DNA from: Tissierellales bacterium
GTDB taxonomy: Bacteria > Bacillota > Clostridia > Tissierellales > Tissierellaceae
Length of the DNA: 17,666 nucleotides
Reading direction: 5' to 3'
NCBI GenBank assembly: GCA_030146705.1
Contig: JASLBE010000041.1
Span: 1-17,666 of the forward strand
Positions within the stretch are counted from its first letter, which is position 1. Each line of letters opens with the position of its first letter. Of this stretch, positions 1-6,551 are shown piece after piece. Position numbers and translations under genes: made by a program. The notes under the pieces are model-generated. The model worked only from the letters and a program-made list of their open reading frames with translations. It made no database searches and was not told the DNA's origin.

Positions 1-2
1 GC

Positions 3-215
3 CTCCTAAGACTTAGGGGGATTAAGGTTAAGGGGATGTATTTTTTTGGAGATTTTGACCAGCTAGTTGGTCAAAGAATTGTAAAGTACAGGGTGAAAAT
101 ACCTAGTAAAGTAGATGAGGGGAAATTAGCGTCTAGGATACTTGAAATAGATGGTGTTAGTGGAGTTAATATAGTAAAATGTACAATGGATAGGGTAAGG
201 GAGGAGATCTTATAA
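3..215 (+). CDS. 3' end of an unidentified gene (partial, cut by window edge)
   Basis: An open frame enters from the left edge and ends at TAA 213-215, leaving about 70 residues. The family is not recognised. The last 45 residues read like a small beta-alpha-beta (ACT/ferredoxin-like) regulatory tail: a beta strand (RIVKYRVKI), a helix (DEGKLASRIL) and 'EIDGVSGVNIVK', the kind of 'exxxGVxxVxI' ending found on several membrane proteins such as the MgtC/SapB group. That resemblance is structural guesswork, not identification. The stop overlaps the proposed start of the next gene by two to three bases, so the two are probably co-transcribed and translationally coupled. Most of the protein lies outside the window. 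Confidence 0.55.
   Translation, partial: LLRLRGIKVKGMYFFGDFDQLVGQRIVKYRVKIPSKVDEGKLASRILEIDGVSGVNIVKCTMDRVREEIL
199..206 (+). promoter_or_regulatory. Ribosome binding site deciding the PPIase start
   Basis: GGGAGGAG lies inside the end of the upstream gene, five bases before the ATA codon at 212. The first in-frame ATG (257) is 50 bases away and has no Shine-Dalgarno sequence near it, so this site argues for initiation at 212. Confidence 0.6.
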
Positions 216-919
216 AAAAAATATTAAGATACTCATTTATACTTTTCATAAGTTTTATGTTAGCTGGATGTAGTGAGAAAAAAGTAGAGACAAGGGGAGA
301 TGAAATAGTGGAACAATTACAAGGACCAAAGCAAGGAGAAGAAATAGCTATTATAAAAACAAATAGGGGAGATATAAAGGTAAGACTATTTGAAGAGGCT
401 GCACCAAAGGCAGTAGAAAATTTTAAGACCCATGCAAAAAATGGATATTATGATGGGATAATTTTCCATAGGGTAATAAAAGATTTTATGATCCAAGGTG
501 GAGACCCAACAGGAACTGGTATGGGTGGAGAAAGTATTTGGAATAAGGAATTTGAAGATGAGTTTAATGAAAACTATAGGAACTATAAGGGTGCCTTATC
601 AATGGCCAATGCTGGACCAAAAACTAATGGCAGTCAATTTTTTATAGTCCAAGCAGGGAACTTTCCAGATGAATTTTTAACTAGGATAGAGGAACAAAAC
701 AAGATGGAAGGTCTAGATGCTAAATTTAATGACAGGGTGAAAGAAGCCTATAAAGAAGTTGGTGGAACACCTTGGCTAGATTATAAACATACTGTTTTTG
801 GACAAGTTTTTGAAGGTATGGATATAGTTGATAAAATATCAGAAGAAGAGGTTGACTTTAGGGATAAGCCTCTTGAAGATGTTGTAATAGAAAGTATTGA
901 GCTAAGAGAATATAAATAG
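212..919 (+). CDS. Cyclophilin-type peptidyl-prolyl cis-trans isomerase lipoprotein
   Basis: Predicted extracytoplasmic foldase that isomerises Xaa-Pro bonds in exported proteins, tethered to the outer face of the membrane by lipid. Read from 212 the protein is 235 residues. Residues 1-20 form a lipoprotein signal: MKKILRY, a hydrophobic core and the lipobox LAGC with Cys20. The cyclophilin core shows the FHRVI, FMIQGGDPTGTG and NGSQFFI motifs, the last two containing active-site residues. Between SQFFIVQ and HTVFGQV there is an insert of about 36 residues, relative to short cyclophilins such as E. coli PpiB. The start is odd: no ATG, GTG or TTG occurs in frame between the ribosome binding site and the signal peptide, only ATA at 212. 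The first ATG (257) would leave just MLAGC before the lipid cysteine. Family assignment is firm; the start is inferred. Confidence 0.9.
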   Translation: MKKILRYSFILFISFMLAGCSEKKVETRGDEIVEQLQGPKQGEEIAIIKTNRGDIKVRLFEEAAPKAVENFKTHAKNGYYDGIIFHRVIKDFMIQGGDPTGTGMGGESIWNKEFEDEFNENYRNYKGALSMANAGPKTNGSQFFIVQAGNFPDEFLTRIEEQNKMEGLDAKFNDRVKEAYKEVGGTPWLDYKHTVFGQVFEGMDIVDKISEEEVDFRDKPLEDVVIESIELREYK

Positions 920-920
920 G

Positions 921-955
921 AAAAAGCCTTGAGTTAAGTTACTCAAGGCTTTTTT
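921..955. terminator. Bidirectional intrinsic terminator between the PPIase gene and rodA
   Basis: Arms 921-934 (AAAAAGCCTTGAGT) and 941-954 are exact reverse complements, a 14-bp stem with a six-base loop. The A-run at the left and T-run at the right give a U-tract on either strand. It sits between the two convergent genes and can serve both. Confidence 0.9.
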
Positions 956-970
956 ATAATAGTAATATAA

Positions 971-2086
971 TTAAAAGCTTAAATTTTCCCTATGGATGGC
1001 TACACTTAGGGCTATGCCAACAGAAACTAGGTTTACCAGTTGAAAGGTCCCACCATGGCTCATAAATGGTAGGGGAATTCCTGTTACTGGCATTACCCCA
1101 ATTGTCATCCCTATATTTTCGAAAATATGGAAGACTAGGATAGCAGCAAAGCCTATTACCATAAGAGACCCAAATAGGTCTGTACTTTCCCTGGCTATTT
1201 CTATAAGACGTTTTAAAAATATAAAGTACATAATAATTAAAAATATTCCACCTAGAAAGCCTAGTTCTTCAACAATTACTGGAAAGATAAAATCATCTTG
1301 TTTTTGTGGAATGTATTGGTACTGGTTTTGGACTCCCTTAAAAAGGCCCCTACCCAAAAATTTTCCAGACCCAATGGCTATTCTTCCTTGTAGGGCCTGG
1401 TAGCCTGTACCTGCCGCATCTCTTTCAGGGTCTAAGAAGTCAAATATCCTATCTTTTTGGTACTTATCTAGCCTAAACCAAAGTACAGGCAGGGATAAAA
1501 AACCTGCAACTATGGCTGACCATATATACTTCCAGTCTAAACCTGCAGTAAATAGCATAACAGCAATAAAAAATATAAAAACCATGGCTGTACCAGCATC
1601 AGGTTGCTTAAGTATTAATAGGACTGGAAACATAGCAAAGGCAAGTATTTTAGCCAGTGTTACTGGTTCATTTAAACTTTCCTTGTGGTTATCTATAAAC
1701 TTTGATAGGGAGATAATAAGTCCAACCTTAACAAATTCAGATGGCTGAAAAGTTATTGGACCAATCTTAAGCCAAGATGTAGCCCCCCATTGGTCTGCCC
1801 CAGTACCAAATAAAAGGACAAGTACCAATAAAAAGTTAGAAAGAATATATATTGGTATGTAAAACTCTCCTAGTAGCTGGTAGTCCATAGACATTAAGAC
1901 AAAAATTGCAATAAAACCTAATATGGTTGAGGCAACTTGGGTCTTAAGAATTTTCCCCGATGTGGCAGGTGGAAAACTTAGGGTTGCACTGTAGAGCATA
2001 AGCAAGCCAAAACCACAAAGGATTAGTGTTGTTATAAATAATTTATAGTCAAATCTTTTACCTAATTTTTTCTTGAAATTTATCAT
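971..2086 (-). CDS. rodA: RodA, SEDS-family peptidoglycan glycosyltransferase
   Basis: Integral membrane polymerase that builds glycan strands from lipid II during cell elongation, normally together with a class B PBP. The 371-residue length fits RodA. Visible SEDS landmarks are GATSWLKIGPITFQPSEF (about 101-118), KQPDAGT (160-166), GTGYQALQGRIAIGSG (226-241), DDFIFPVIVEELGF (264-277), where Asp265 aligns with the catalytic aspartate, and GIPLPFMSHGGT (336-347). About ten hydrophobic helices are evident. The short extracellular loops and RodA-like QxRIAIGSG segment favour RodA over FtsW or SpoVE. The start is ATG with AAGGAG six bases upstream (2093-2098, minus strand). No PBP2, mreBCD or minCD gene is adjacent, so the gene stands alone. 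It converges on the PPIase gene and diverges from queG. Confidence 0.93.
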   Translation of the reverse strand: MINFKKKLGKRFDYKLFITTLILCGFGLLMLYSATLSFPPATSGKILKTQVASTILGFIAIFVLMSMDYQLLGEFYIPIYILSNFLLVLVLLFGTGADQWGATSWLKIGPITFQPSEFVKVGLIISLSKFIDNHKESLNEPVTLAKILAFAMFPVLLILKQPDAGTAMVFIFFIAVMLFTAGLDWKYIWSAIVAGFLSLPVLWFRLDKYQKDRIFDFLDPERDAAGTGYQALQGRIAIGSGKFLGRGLFKGVQNQYQYIPQKQDDFIFPVIVEELGFLGGIFLIIMYFIFLKRLIEIARESTDLFGSLMVIGFAAILVFHIFENIGMTIGVMPVTGIPLPFMSHGGTFQLVNLVSVGIALSVAIHRENLSF

Positions 2087-2292
2087 AAAACTCTCCTTCT
2101 CTAAACTATCATAGGTAATTATATCATATTATAGATAATAGTATAATAAAAAATACTTTAATATGGTATGATTATAGGGTAAGAATTGGTCCCAAATTTA
2201 GGAAGACTTGCTTTGGTTTTTATATAGACTAATTGAAAGAAGTAATTTGGGAAAGTAGGAGTATTTTAAAGGAGATTTTTAGTAGGTGGGTT

Positions 2293-3303
2293 ATGATAGC
2301 TAATAGGTTAATAAAAGACTTGGCTGAAGAAGCTGGAATTAAAATGTGTGGTGTTACAGACTATAAAGTTGAAAAAAGTAAGCTAGAATATTTAAAGCTT
2401 AGAAAAAACCTAGGTAGGACTACGGAGTTTGAGGAAGAGGACTTAAGACTTAGGCTGGATAAAACTAGGGTTTTAGAAGGGGCTAGGTCAATAATTGTTA
2501 TAGCCGTTTCCTATAATACAGATAGGGAAGAGTTTTCCATTTATCCCAGGGGGAACCTGTCTAAGGTTTCCTTTGGTGAAGACTACCACCAGGTAGTTAT
2601 GGACAGGGTCAAAGACTTAGTAAGGCTCATGGAAGAAAAACTAGATTTTACCTATAAGGCTTTTGTAGATACGGGACCTCTAATAGACAGGGAGCTGGCC
2701 TATCTATCGGGAATAGGTTATTATGGAAAGAACTGCTCCATAATAAATGAAGACTATGGCTCTTTTATAGCTATTGGCTATATTGTAACTGACCTAGAAA
2801 TTGAAAATGACCAGGCTCTTAACTTAGATTGTGGAACCTGTAGCTTGTGCCTAGATGCTTGCCCAACCAAGGCCTTAGAGGGGGAGTACAGGCTTAATCC
2901 TAAGAAGTGTATATCCTACTTGACCCAGGTTAAGGATGTGGCAGAAGAACTTAGGGATAAGATGGGTGTTAAAGTTTATGGTTGTGATACCTGCCAGCTA
3001 GTTTGTCCAAAAAATATTGGGGTTAAAAAGTCTCAAGAACCAAGGTTTAAGCCAATAAAAACCAAGGGATATATTGATATATTAGAGCTTTTAACTATGA
3101 CAAACAAGGAGTTTAAGGAAAAATATGGAACTATGTCTGGTAGTTGGAGGGGAAAGAATATTTTAAAGAGAAATAGTATAATAGCCCTTAGGAACTTAGG
3201 AGATAGGGACTTTATTGGGCTTATAGAAGAGGAAACTAAATCTAAGAGCCCCCTAGTAAAAGAATATGCTAGCTGGGCTCTTAAAGAACTTAAGGGTGGT
3301 TAA
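2293..3303 (+). CDS. queG: Epoxyqueuosine reductase QueG
   Basis: Last step of queuosine synthesis: reduces epoxyqueuosine to queuosine at wobble position 34 of GUN-anticodon tRNAs. Family members use cobalamin and two [4Fe-4S] clusters. From ATG 2293 the protein is 336 residues. Seen: FVDTGP (124-129) with Asp126, the expected proton donor; GIGYYGKN (140-147); a ferredoxin-type cluster motif with Cys180, 183, 186 and 190; and Cys206 plus CDTCQLVCP (Cys231, 234, 238) for the second cluster. The C-terminal 45 residues look like a HEAT-type repeat. A longer reading from TTG 2233 is possible, but the 20 added residues match nothing expected. ATG 2293 has AGGTGG just upstream and gives the usual distance to the first conserved segment. 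It heads the run with DUF503, nth and the BtuF-like gene. Confidence 0.93.
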   Translation: MIANRLIKDLAEEAGIKMCGVTDYKVEKSKLEYLKLRKNLGRTTEFEEEDLRLRLDKTRVLEGARSIIVIAVSYNTDREEFSIYPRGNLSKVSFGEDYHQVVMDRVKDLVRLMEEKLDFTYKAFVDTGPLIDRELAYLSGIGYYGKNCSIINEDYGSFIAIGYIVTDLEIENDQALNLDCGTCSLCLDACPTKALEGEYRLNPKKCISYLTQVKDVAEELRDKMGVKVYGCDTCQLVCPKNIGVKKSQEPRFKPIKTKGYIDILELLTMTNKEFKEKYGTMSGSWRGKNILKRNSIIALRNLGDRDFIGLIEEETKSKSPLVKEYASWALKELKGG

Positions 3304-3585
3304 ATGAGGGTAGGACTTGTGGAGCTAGACCTTATTTTATATGAGGTAGCTTCTTTAAAAGAAAAAAGGCAGGTTGTAAGAAGTTTAATAGAGAGGCTAA
3401 GGTCTAGGTTTAATATATCAATAGGGGAAATAGGAAATTTAGATATGTGGAACAAGACAAGTATAGGCTTTAGCCTTGTAGGTAATGACCCAGGCTTTAT
3501 TAATAGTGGAATCTCCAAGGTTTTAGACTTTATAGATGGAGATTATAGGCTGGAGATTATCAAGCAAGACATTGAAATAATATAG
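3304..3585 (+). CDS. DUF503 / YlxP-family small protein
   Basis: A 93-residue protein matching the DUF503 family (B. subtilis YlxP). Typical features are the N-terminal VGLVELDLILYEVASLKEKRQVVRSLIERLRSRFN, with the conserved SLKEKR turn, and a central beta segment around 'MWNKTSIGFSLVGND'. The fold is ferredoxin-like. Function is not established; in Bacillus the gene sits in the nusA-infB-rbfA region, which suggests a link to ribosomes or RNA. Here it is not near those genes: its ATG follows the queG stop with no gap and its stop overlaps the nth ribosome binding site. It is therefore certainly co-transcribed, and probably translationally coupled, with both. Its GGGTGG ribosome binding site lies in the end of queG. 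Confidence 0.85.
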   Translation: MRVGLVELDLILYEVASLKEKRQVVRSLIERLRSRFNISIGEIGNLDMWNKTSIGFSLVGNDPGFINSGISKVLDFIDGDYRLEIIKQDIEII

Positions 3586-3595
3586 GAGGGATATT

Positions 3596-4249
3596 TTGGC
3601 TAAAATGTTGAAAAAAGATGAGATAAGACAAGTCTTAAGTATATTAGAGGAGAGGTTTCCAGATGCTAAGGCTGAACTGGACCATACTAATCCTTTTGAG
3701 CTTTTAATTGCAACGATACTTTCAGCCCAGTGTACAGATGTTAGGGTAAATAAGGTAACTAAAGACTTGTTTAAGGAACTTAAGACACCAGAAGACTACT
3801 TAAAGCTTAGCCAGGAAGAACTAGGGGAAAAAATTAGGTCTTGTGGTTTTTATAATATGAAAAGTAAGAATATCTTGGGAGCTTGCTTAAAACTTGTAAA
3901 TGAGTTTGATTCTAAGGTCCCAGAAACTATAGAGGAACTAGAAACCCTGCCAGGGGTTGGAAGAAAAACAGCTAATGTCGTTGCTTCAGTTGCCTTTGGA
4001 GTTCCAGCCATAGCAGTTGATACTCATGTTTTTAGGGTCAGCAATAGGATTGGGCTTGCAAACGCAAAAAATGTTGAAAAGACTGAAGACCAGCTTATGA
4101 AAAATATAGATAGGGATATGTGGACCAAGGCCCACCACCTTTTAATTTTTCAAGGCAGGAGAATATGTAAGTCCCAAAGACCTCTTTGTGAAGAGTGTCC
4201 TGTTAAGGACTATTGTAATTTTTACAAGGAAAATACTAAGAAGAAGTAG
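3596..4249 (+). CDS. nth: Endonuclease III (DNA glycosylase / AP lyase)
   Basis: Base-excision repair enzyme that removes oxidised pyrimidines and cleaves the abasic site by beta-elimination. At 217 residues it is the usual length. The helix-hairpin-helix reads LPGVGRKTANVV (118-129) with catalytic Lys124; the catalytic aspartate is Asp142 in AVDTHVFRV. The C-terminal [4Fe-4S] loop has the C-x6-C-x2-C-x5-C pattern with Cys191, 198, 201 and 207. The start is TTG at 3596, six bases after AGGAGG (3584-3589), which overlaps the preceding stop codon. ATG 3605 is a weaker alternative because its spacing would be 15 bases. Packed between DUF503 and the BtuF-like gene. Confidence 0.95.
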   Translation: MAKMLKKDEIRQVLSILEERFPDAKAELDHTNPFELLIATILSAQCTDVRVNKVTKDLFKELKTPEDYLKLSQEELGEKIRSCGFYNMKSKNILGACLKLVNEFDSKVPETIEELETLPGVGRKTANVVASVAFGVPAIAVDTHVFRVSNRIGLANAKNVEKTEDQLMKNIDRDMWTKAHHLLIFQGRRICKSQRPLCEECPVKDYCNFYKENTKKK

Positions 4250-4258
4250 GAGGATAAA

Positions 4259-5191
4259 ATGGTTAAAAATAAGAAGAAAAAAAGTTTAATTTTAGTCCTT
4301 ATGTTATTTTTGGCAGTGGGGCTAATGGCTTGTGGAAGTGAGAGTAATAATAGTGGAAATATTGAAAAGAACAATTTAGGACTTATAACAGTTGAAGATG
4401 ATTATGGGAATATTATCCAGCTAGACAAGGTACCAGAAAAGATAATTTCCCTAAGCCCAAGCACAACGGAAATATTATTTGCCTTAGGCTTAGATGATGA
4501 AATAGTAGGGGTTACTGACTATTGTGATTATCCTGAAGAGGCCCTTAGCAAGGAGAAGGTTGGTGGGTTTGCTGAGGCCAACCTAGAAAAGATAATCTCC
4601 CTAGGACCAGACTTGGTAATTAGTTCTGGGAATGAAGATAAGGACCATGGGAAAATTTTATATGATGCAGATATCCAGGTTGCCACATTTAATTCAGGCA
4701 GTATAGAGGCTGTTTTTCAAGAAATTATAAGGGTAGGAGATTTAACTGGTAAGAAAGAAGAGGCTGAAAAACTAGTTAAGGACTTAAAGTCTAAGAAGGA
4801 TGAAATAGTAAAAGAGGTTGAAAATAAACCTAGGAAAAAGGTATTTTATGAGGTTTGGCATGACCCACTAACTGCCGCGGGCAAGGGGTCTTTTATGGAT
4901 GAGTTAATAAGTTTAGCTGGTGGGGAGAATATAGCTGGTAATATAGACAACCCATATCCTGAATACAGCCTAGAGGCCTTGATAGATAAAAATCCAGAAG
5001 TATATATTACAACAAGTGGTGGAATTGGAAAAACCAAGGAAGATATAAAGTCTAGGTTGGGTTATGAAAATATAGATGCCATAAAAAATGATAGGATATT
5101 TCTAGTAGATGAAAATATAGTTTCTAGGCCAGGGCCTAGGATTATACAAGCCTTAGAAATTATAGCCAATTCAATACATTCTGAAAATTAA
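4259..5191 (+). CDS. BtuF-like ABC transporter substrate-binding lipoprotein (cobalamin or Fe-siderophore type)
   Basis: Predicted membrane-anchored binding protein of the helical-backbone metal receptor family (BtuF/FhuD/FepB), 310 residues. The signal ends in the lipobox LMAC with Cys25. The mature part begins with the family pattern 'VEDDYGNIIQLDKVPEKIISLSPSTTEILFALGL', followed by 'VGGFAEANLEKIISLGPDLVISS' and, in the second lobe, 'KVFYEVWHDPLTAAGKGSFMDELISLAGGENIAGN'. These two lobes joined by a long helix define the family. The SLSPSTTE segment and overall shape most resemble BtuF-type cobalamin binders, but siderophore or heme ligands cannot be excluded. AGGAGG (4248-4253) overlaps the nth stop and precedes ATG by five bases. 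No permease or ATPase gene of this class is in the window, so its BtuCD-like partner must lie elsewhere. Confidence 0.85.
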   Translation: MVKNKKKKSLILVLMLFLAVGLMACGSESNNSGNIEKNNLGLITVEDDYGNIIQLDKVPEKIISLSPSTTEILFALGLDDEIVGVTDYCDYPEEALSKEKVGGFAEANLEKIISLGPDLVISSGNEDKDHGKILYDADIQVATFNSGSIEAVFQEIIRVGDLTGKKEEAEKLVKDLKSKKDEIVKEVENKPRKKVFYEVWHDPLTAAGKGSFMDELISLAGGENIAGNIDNPYPEYSLEALIDKNPEVYITTSGGIGKTKEDIKSRLGYENIDAIKNDRIFLVDENIVSRPGPRIIQALEIIANSIHSEN

Positions 5192-5198
5192 AATACGA

Positions 5199-5228
5199 TT
5201 GACTTATAGATTTAAGGTGTAGTAAACT
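5199..5228 (+). promoter_or_regulatory. Possible sigma-A promoter before the HAD phosphatase gene
   Basis: TTGACT (5199-5204), an 18-base spacer and TAAACT (5223-5228) resemble a sigma-A promoter in the 57-base gap after the BtuF-like gene. The -10 matches only four of six positions, and the transcript would start just before the ribosome binding site. The downstream genes may equally be read from upstream. Confidence 0.3.
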
Positions 5229-5248
5229 ATTTCTTGGAAGGTGTTAAT

Positions 5249-6052
5249 GTGGATTATAAATTAATAGCTTTAGATATGGATGGAACCCTGCTAGATAGTA
5301 ATCATAGGGTTTCAAGTAGGACCTATAGGGCCTTAAGGTTGGCGGAAGAAAAAGGGGTATCAGTTGTTCTTGCTACTGGAAGGCTTTATAAATCTGCTAA
5401 ATATTATGTAGAAAAACTAGGACTAAAGAACCCGATAATAAGTAGTAATGGGGCCTTAGTTCATGATATAGATGGAAGTGTATTGTATGAGAATTTACTA
5501 AGCTATAATGGTTTAAAAGACAGCTTAAGGATAATAGAAGACCATGGGATATATTACCACTTATACACTACAGATTCAGTCTACTCCAAGACTATAAAGA
5601 TGGATATGTTAAGGAAGTTTTATTCAGACTTCCAAGGGAGACTGCTTATTAAGGCGGAAAAATTTAAATCATATGATGAGATTTTAGGGCTTAAATTTAA
5701 CAAAATAATTACTATAAGTGATAAAAATGAAGAATTGGTTGCCTTGAAGAAAGACCTGGATAGGTTGGAGGAAATAGAGGTTACTAGTTCTCTAGCCAAC
5801 AACTTGGAAATTATGAATAGGAATGTTTCAAAGAAAACAGCCATTGAGTATTTGGCCAAGAGGCTTGGGATAGAGCCAATGGAAATAGTTACAATAGGAG
5901 ATAATGCAAATGACCTATCTATGATAGAGTATGCAGGCCTAGGCATAGCAATGGGGAATGCTATAAGTAAGCTAAGGTCAGCTGCAGACTATGTGACTGA
6001 TACAAATAACAATGACGGTGTGGCCAAGGCCATAGAAAAGTTTATATTATAG
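5249..6052 (+). CDS. Cof-type HAD-IIB family phosphatase
   Basis: Haloacid dehalogenase superfamily hydrolase of the Cof/YidA subgroup, which dephosphorylates small sugar phosphates, nucleotides or cofactors; the substrate cannot be read from sequence. Read from GTG 5249 it is 267 residues, typical for the group. Motif I is DMDGTLLD (nucleophile Asp9, acid/base Asp11), motif II is VLATGR with Thr43, a conserved lysine follows the cap (KKTAIEYLAKRLGI), and motif IV is TIGDNANDLSMIEYAGLGIAMGNA, binding Mg2+. The middle third is the C2B cap domain. AAGGTG (5238-5243) is five bases before GTG 5249. A TTG at 5234 is also in frame but lies upstream of that site. Eleven bases separate it from trmL. 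Confidence 0.9.
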   Translation: MDYKLIALDMDGTLLDSNHRVSSRTYRALRLAEEKGVSVVLATGRLYKSAKYYVEKLGLKNPIISSNGALVHDIDGSVLYENLLSYNGLKDSLRIIEDHGIYYHLYTTDSVYSKTIKMDMLRKFYSDFQGRLLIKAEKFKSYDEILGLKFNKIITISDKNEELVALKKDLDRLEEIEVTSSLANNLEIMNRNVSKKTAIEYLAKRLGIEPMEIVTIGDNANDLSMIEYAGLGIAMGNAISKLRSAADYVTDTNNNDGVAKAIEKFIL

Positions 6053-6063
6053 GGGATGAGAGT

Positions 6064-6531
6064 GTGACTTTAAATATTGTAATGGTTGAACCAGAAATAC
6101 CACAAAACACAGGGAATATTGCTAGGACATGTGCATTAACAGGAGCAACTCTCCATTTAGTAAAACCCTTGGGATTTTCAGTAGAAGATAAGTATTTAAA
6201 GAGGGCTGGACTAGATTATTGGAACTTACTGGATATTAACTATTATGATAGTTTTTCTGAAGTTTTAGATAAGTACCCAGGTTCAAATTTTTATTATGCA
6301 ACAACTAAGGGAGACAATTATTATACAGAAAAAGATTATAAAGACGGGGATTTTTTTGTCTTTGGTAAGGAAACTAAAGGTTTAAGTGAAGATATATTAA
6401 AAGGTAGGGAAGCTAATATGATAAAGATACCAATGAGGACAGATATAAAGAGGTCCTTAAATCTTTCCAACTCAGTAAATATTATATTGTTTGAGGCCTT
6501 TAGGCAAATCGGCTTTCCGTTTGTAGAGTGA
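6064..6531 (+). CDS. trmL: tRNA (cytidine/uridine(34)-2'-O)-methyltransferase TrmL
   Basis: SPOUT-class methyltransferase that puts a 2'-O-methyl group on the wobble nucleotide of the tRNA-Leu isoacceptors, using S-adenosylmethionine. At 155 residues it is the minimal trefoil-knot domain without an RNA-binding extension, as expected. Conserved blocks are PEIPQNTGNIARTCALTGA near the N terminus, FVFGKETKGL in the middle and IPMRTDIKRSLNLSNSVNIILFEAFRQ forming the C-terminal knot that binds the cofactor. The start is GTG 6064, after a GGGGATGAGAG ribosome binding region; the next in-frame ATG (6082) would delete the first beta strand. It is co-transcribed with the HAD gene before it and the Na/Pi cotransporter after it. 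Confidence 0.93.
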   Translation: MTLNIVMVEPEIPQNTGNIARTCALTGATLHLVKPLGFSVEDKYLKRAGLDYWNLLDINYYDSFSEVLDKYPGSNFYYATTKGDNYYTEKDYKDGDFFVFGKETKGLSEDILKGREANMIKIPMRTDIKRSLNLSNSVNIILFEAFRQIGFPFVE

Positions 6532-6539
6532 AATGATTT

Positions 6540-6545
6540 AGGAGG
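6540..6545 (+). promoter_or_regulatory. Ribosome binding site deciding the Na/Pi cotransporter start
   Basis: AGGAGG directly abuts an in-frame ATG at 6546, which has no spacer and cannot be used. The ATG at 6552, six bases downstream, has ideal spacing and is the likely start. Confidence 0.85.
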
Positions 6546-6551
6546 ATGTAT

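Noticed and set aside
2101..2292. Promoters for rodA and queG in the AT-rich divergent gap
   Set aside because: Several TATAAT-like hexamers occur on both strands, but none has a -35 box at 16-18 bases with more than two or three matching positions. In such AT-rich DNA, isolated -10 matches are expected by chance.
427..2292. Minus- and plus-strand open frames lying across the PPIase, rodA and other genes
   Set aside because: They overlap well-supported genes throughout, lack ribosome binding sites and have biased composition (Ser/Ile/Leu-rich) typical of reading the opposite strand of AT-rich genes.
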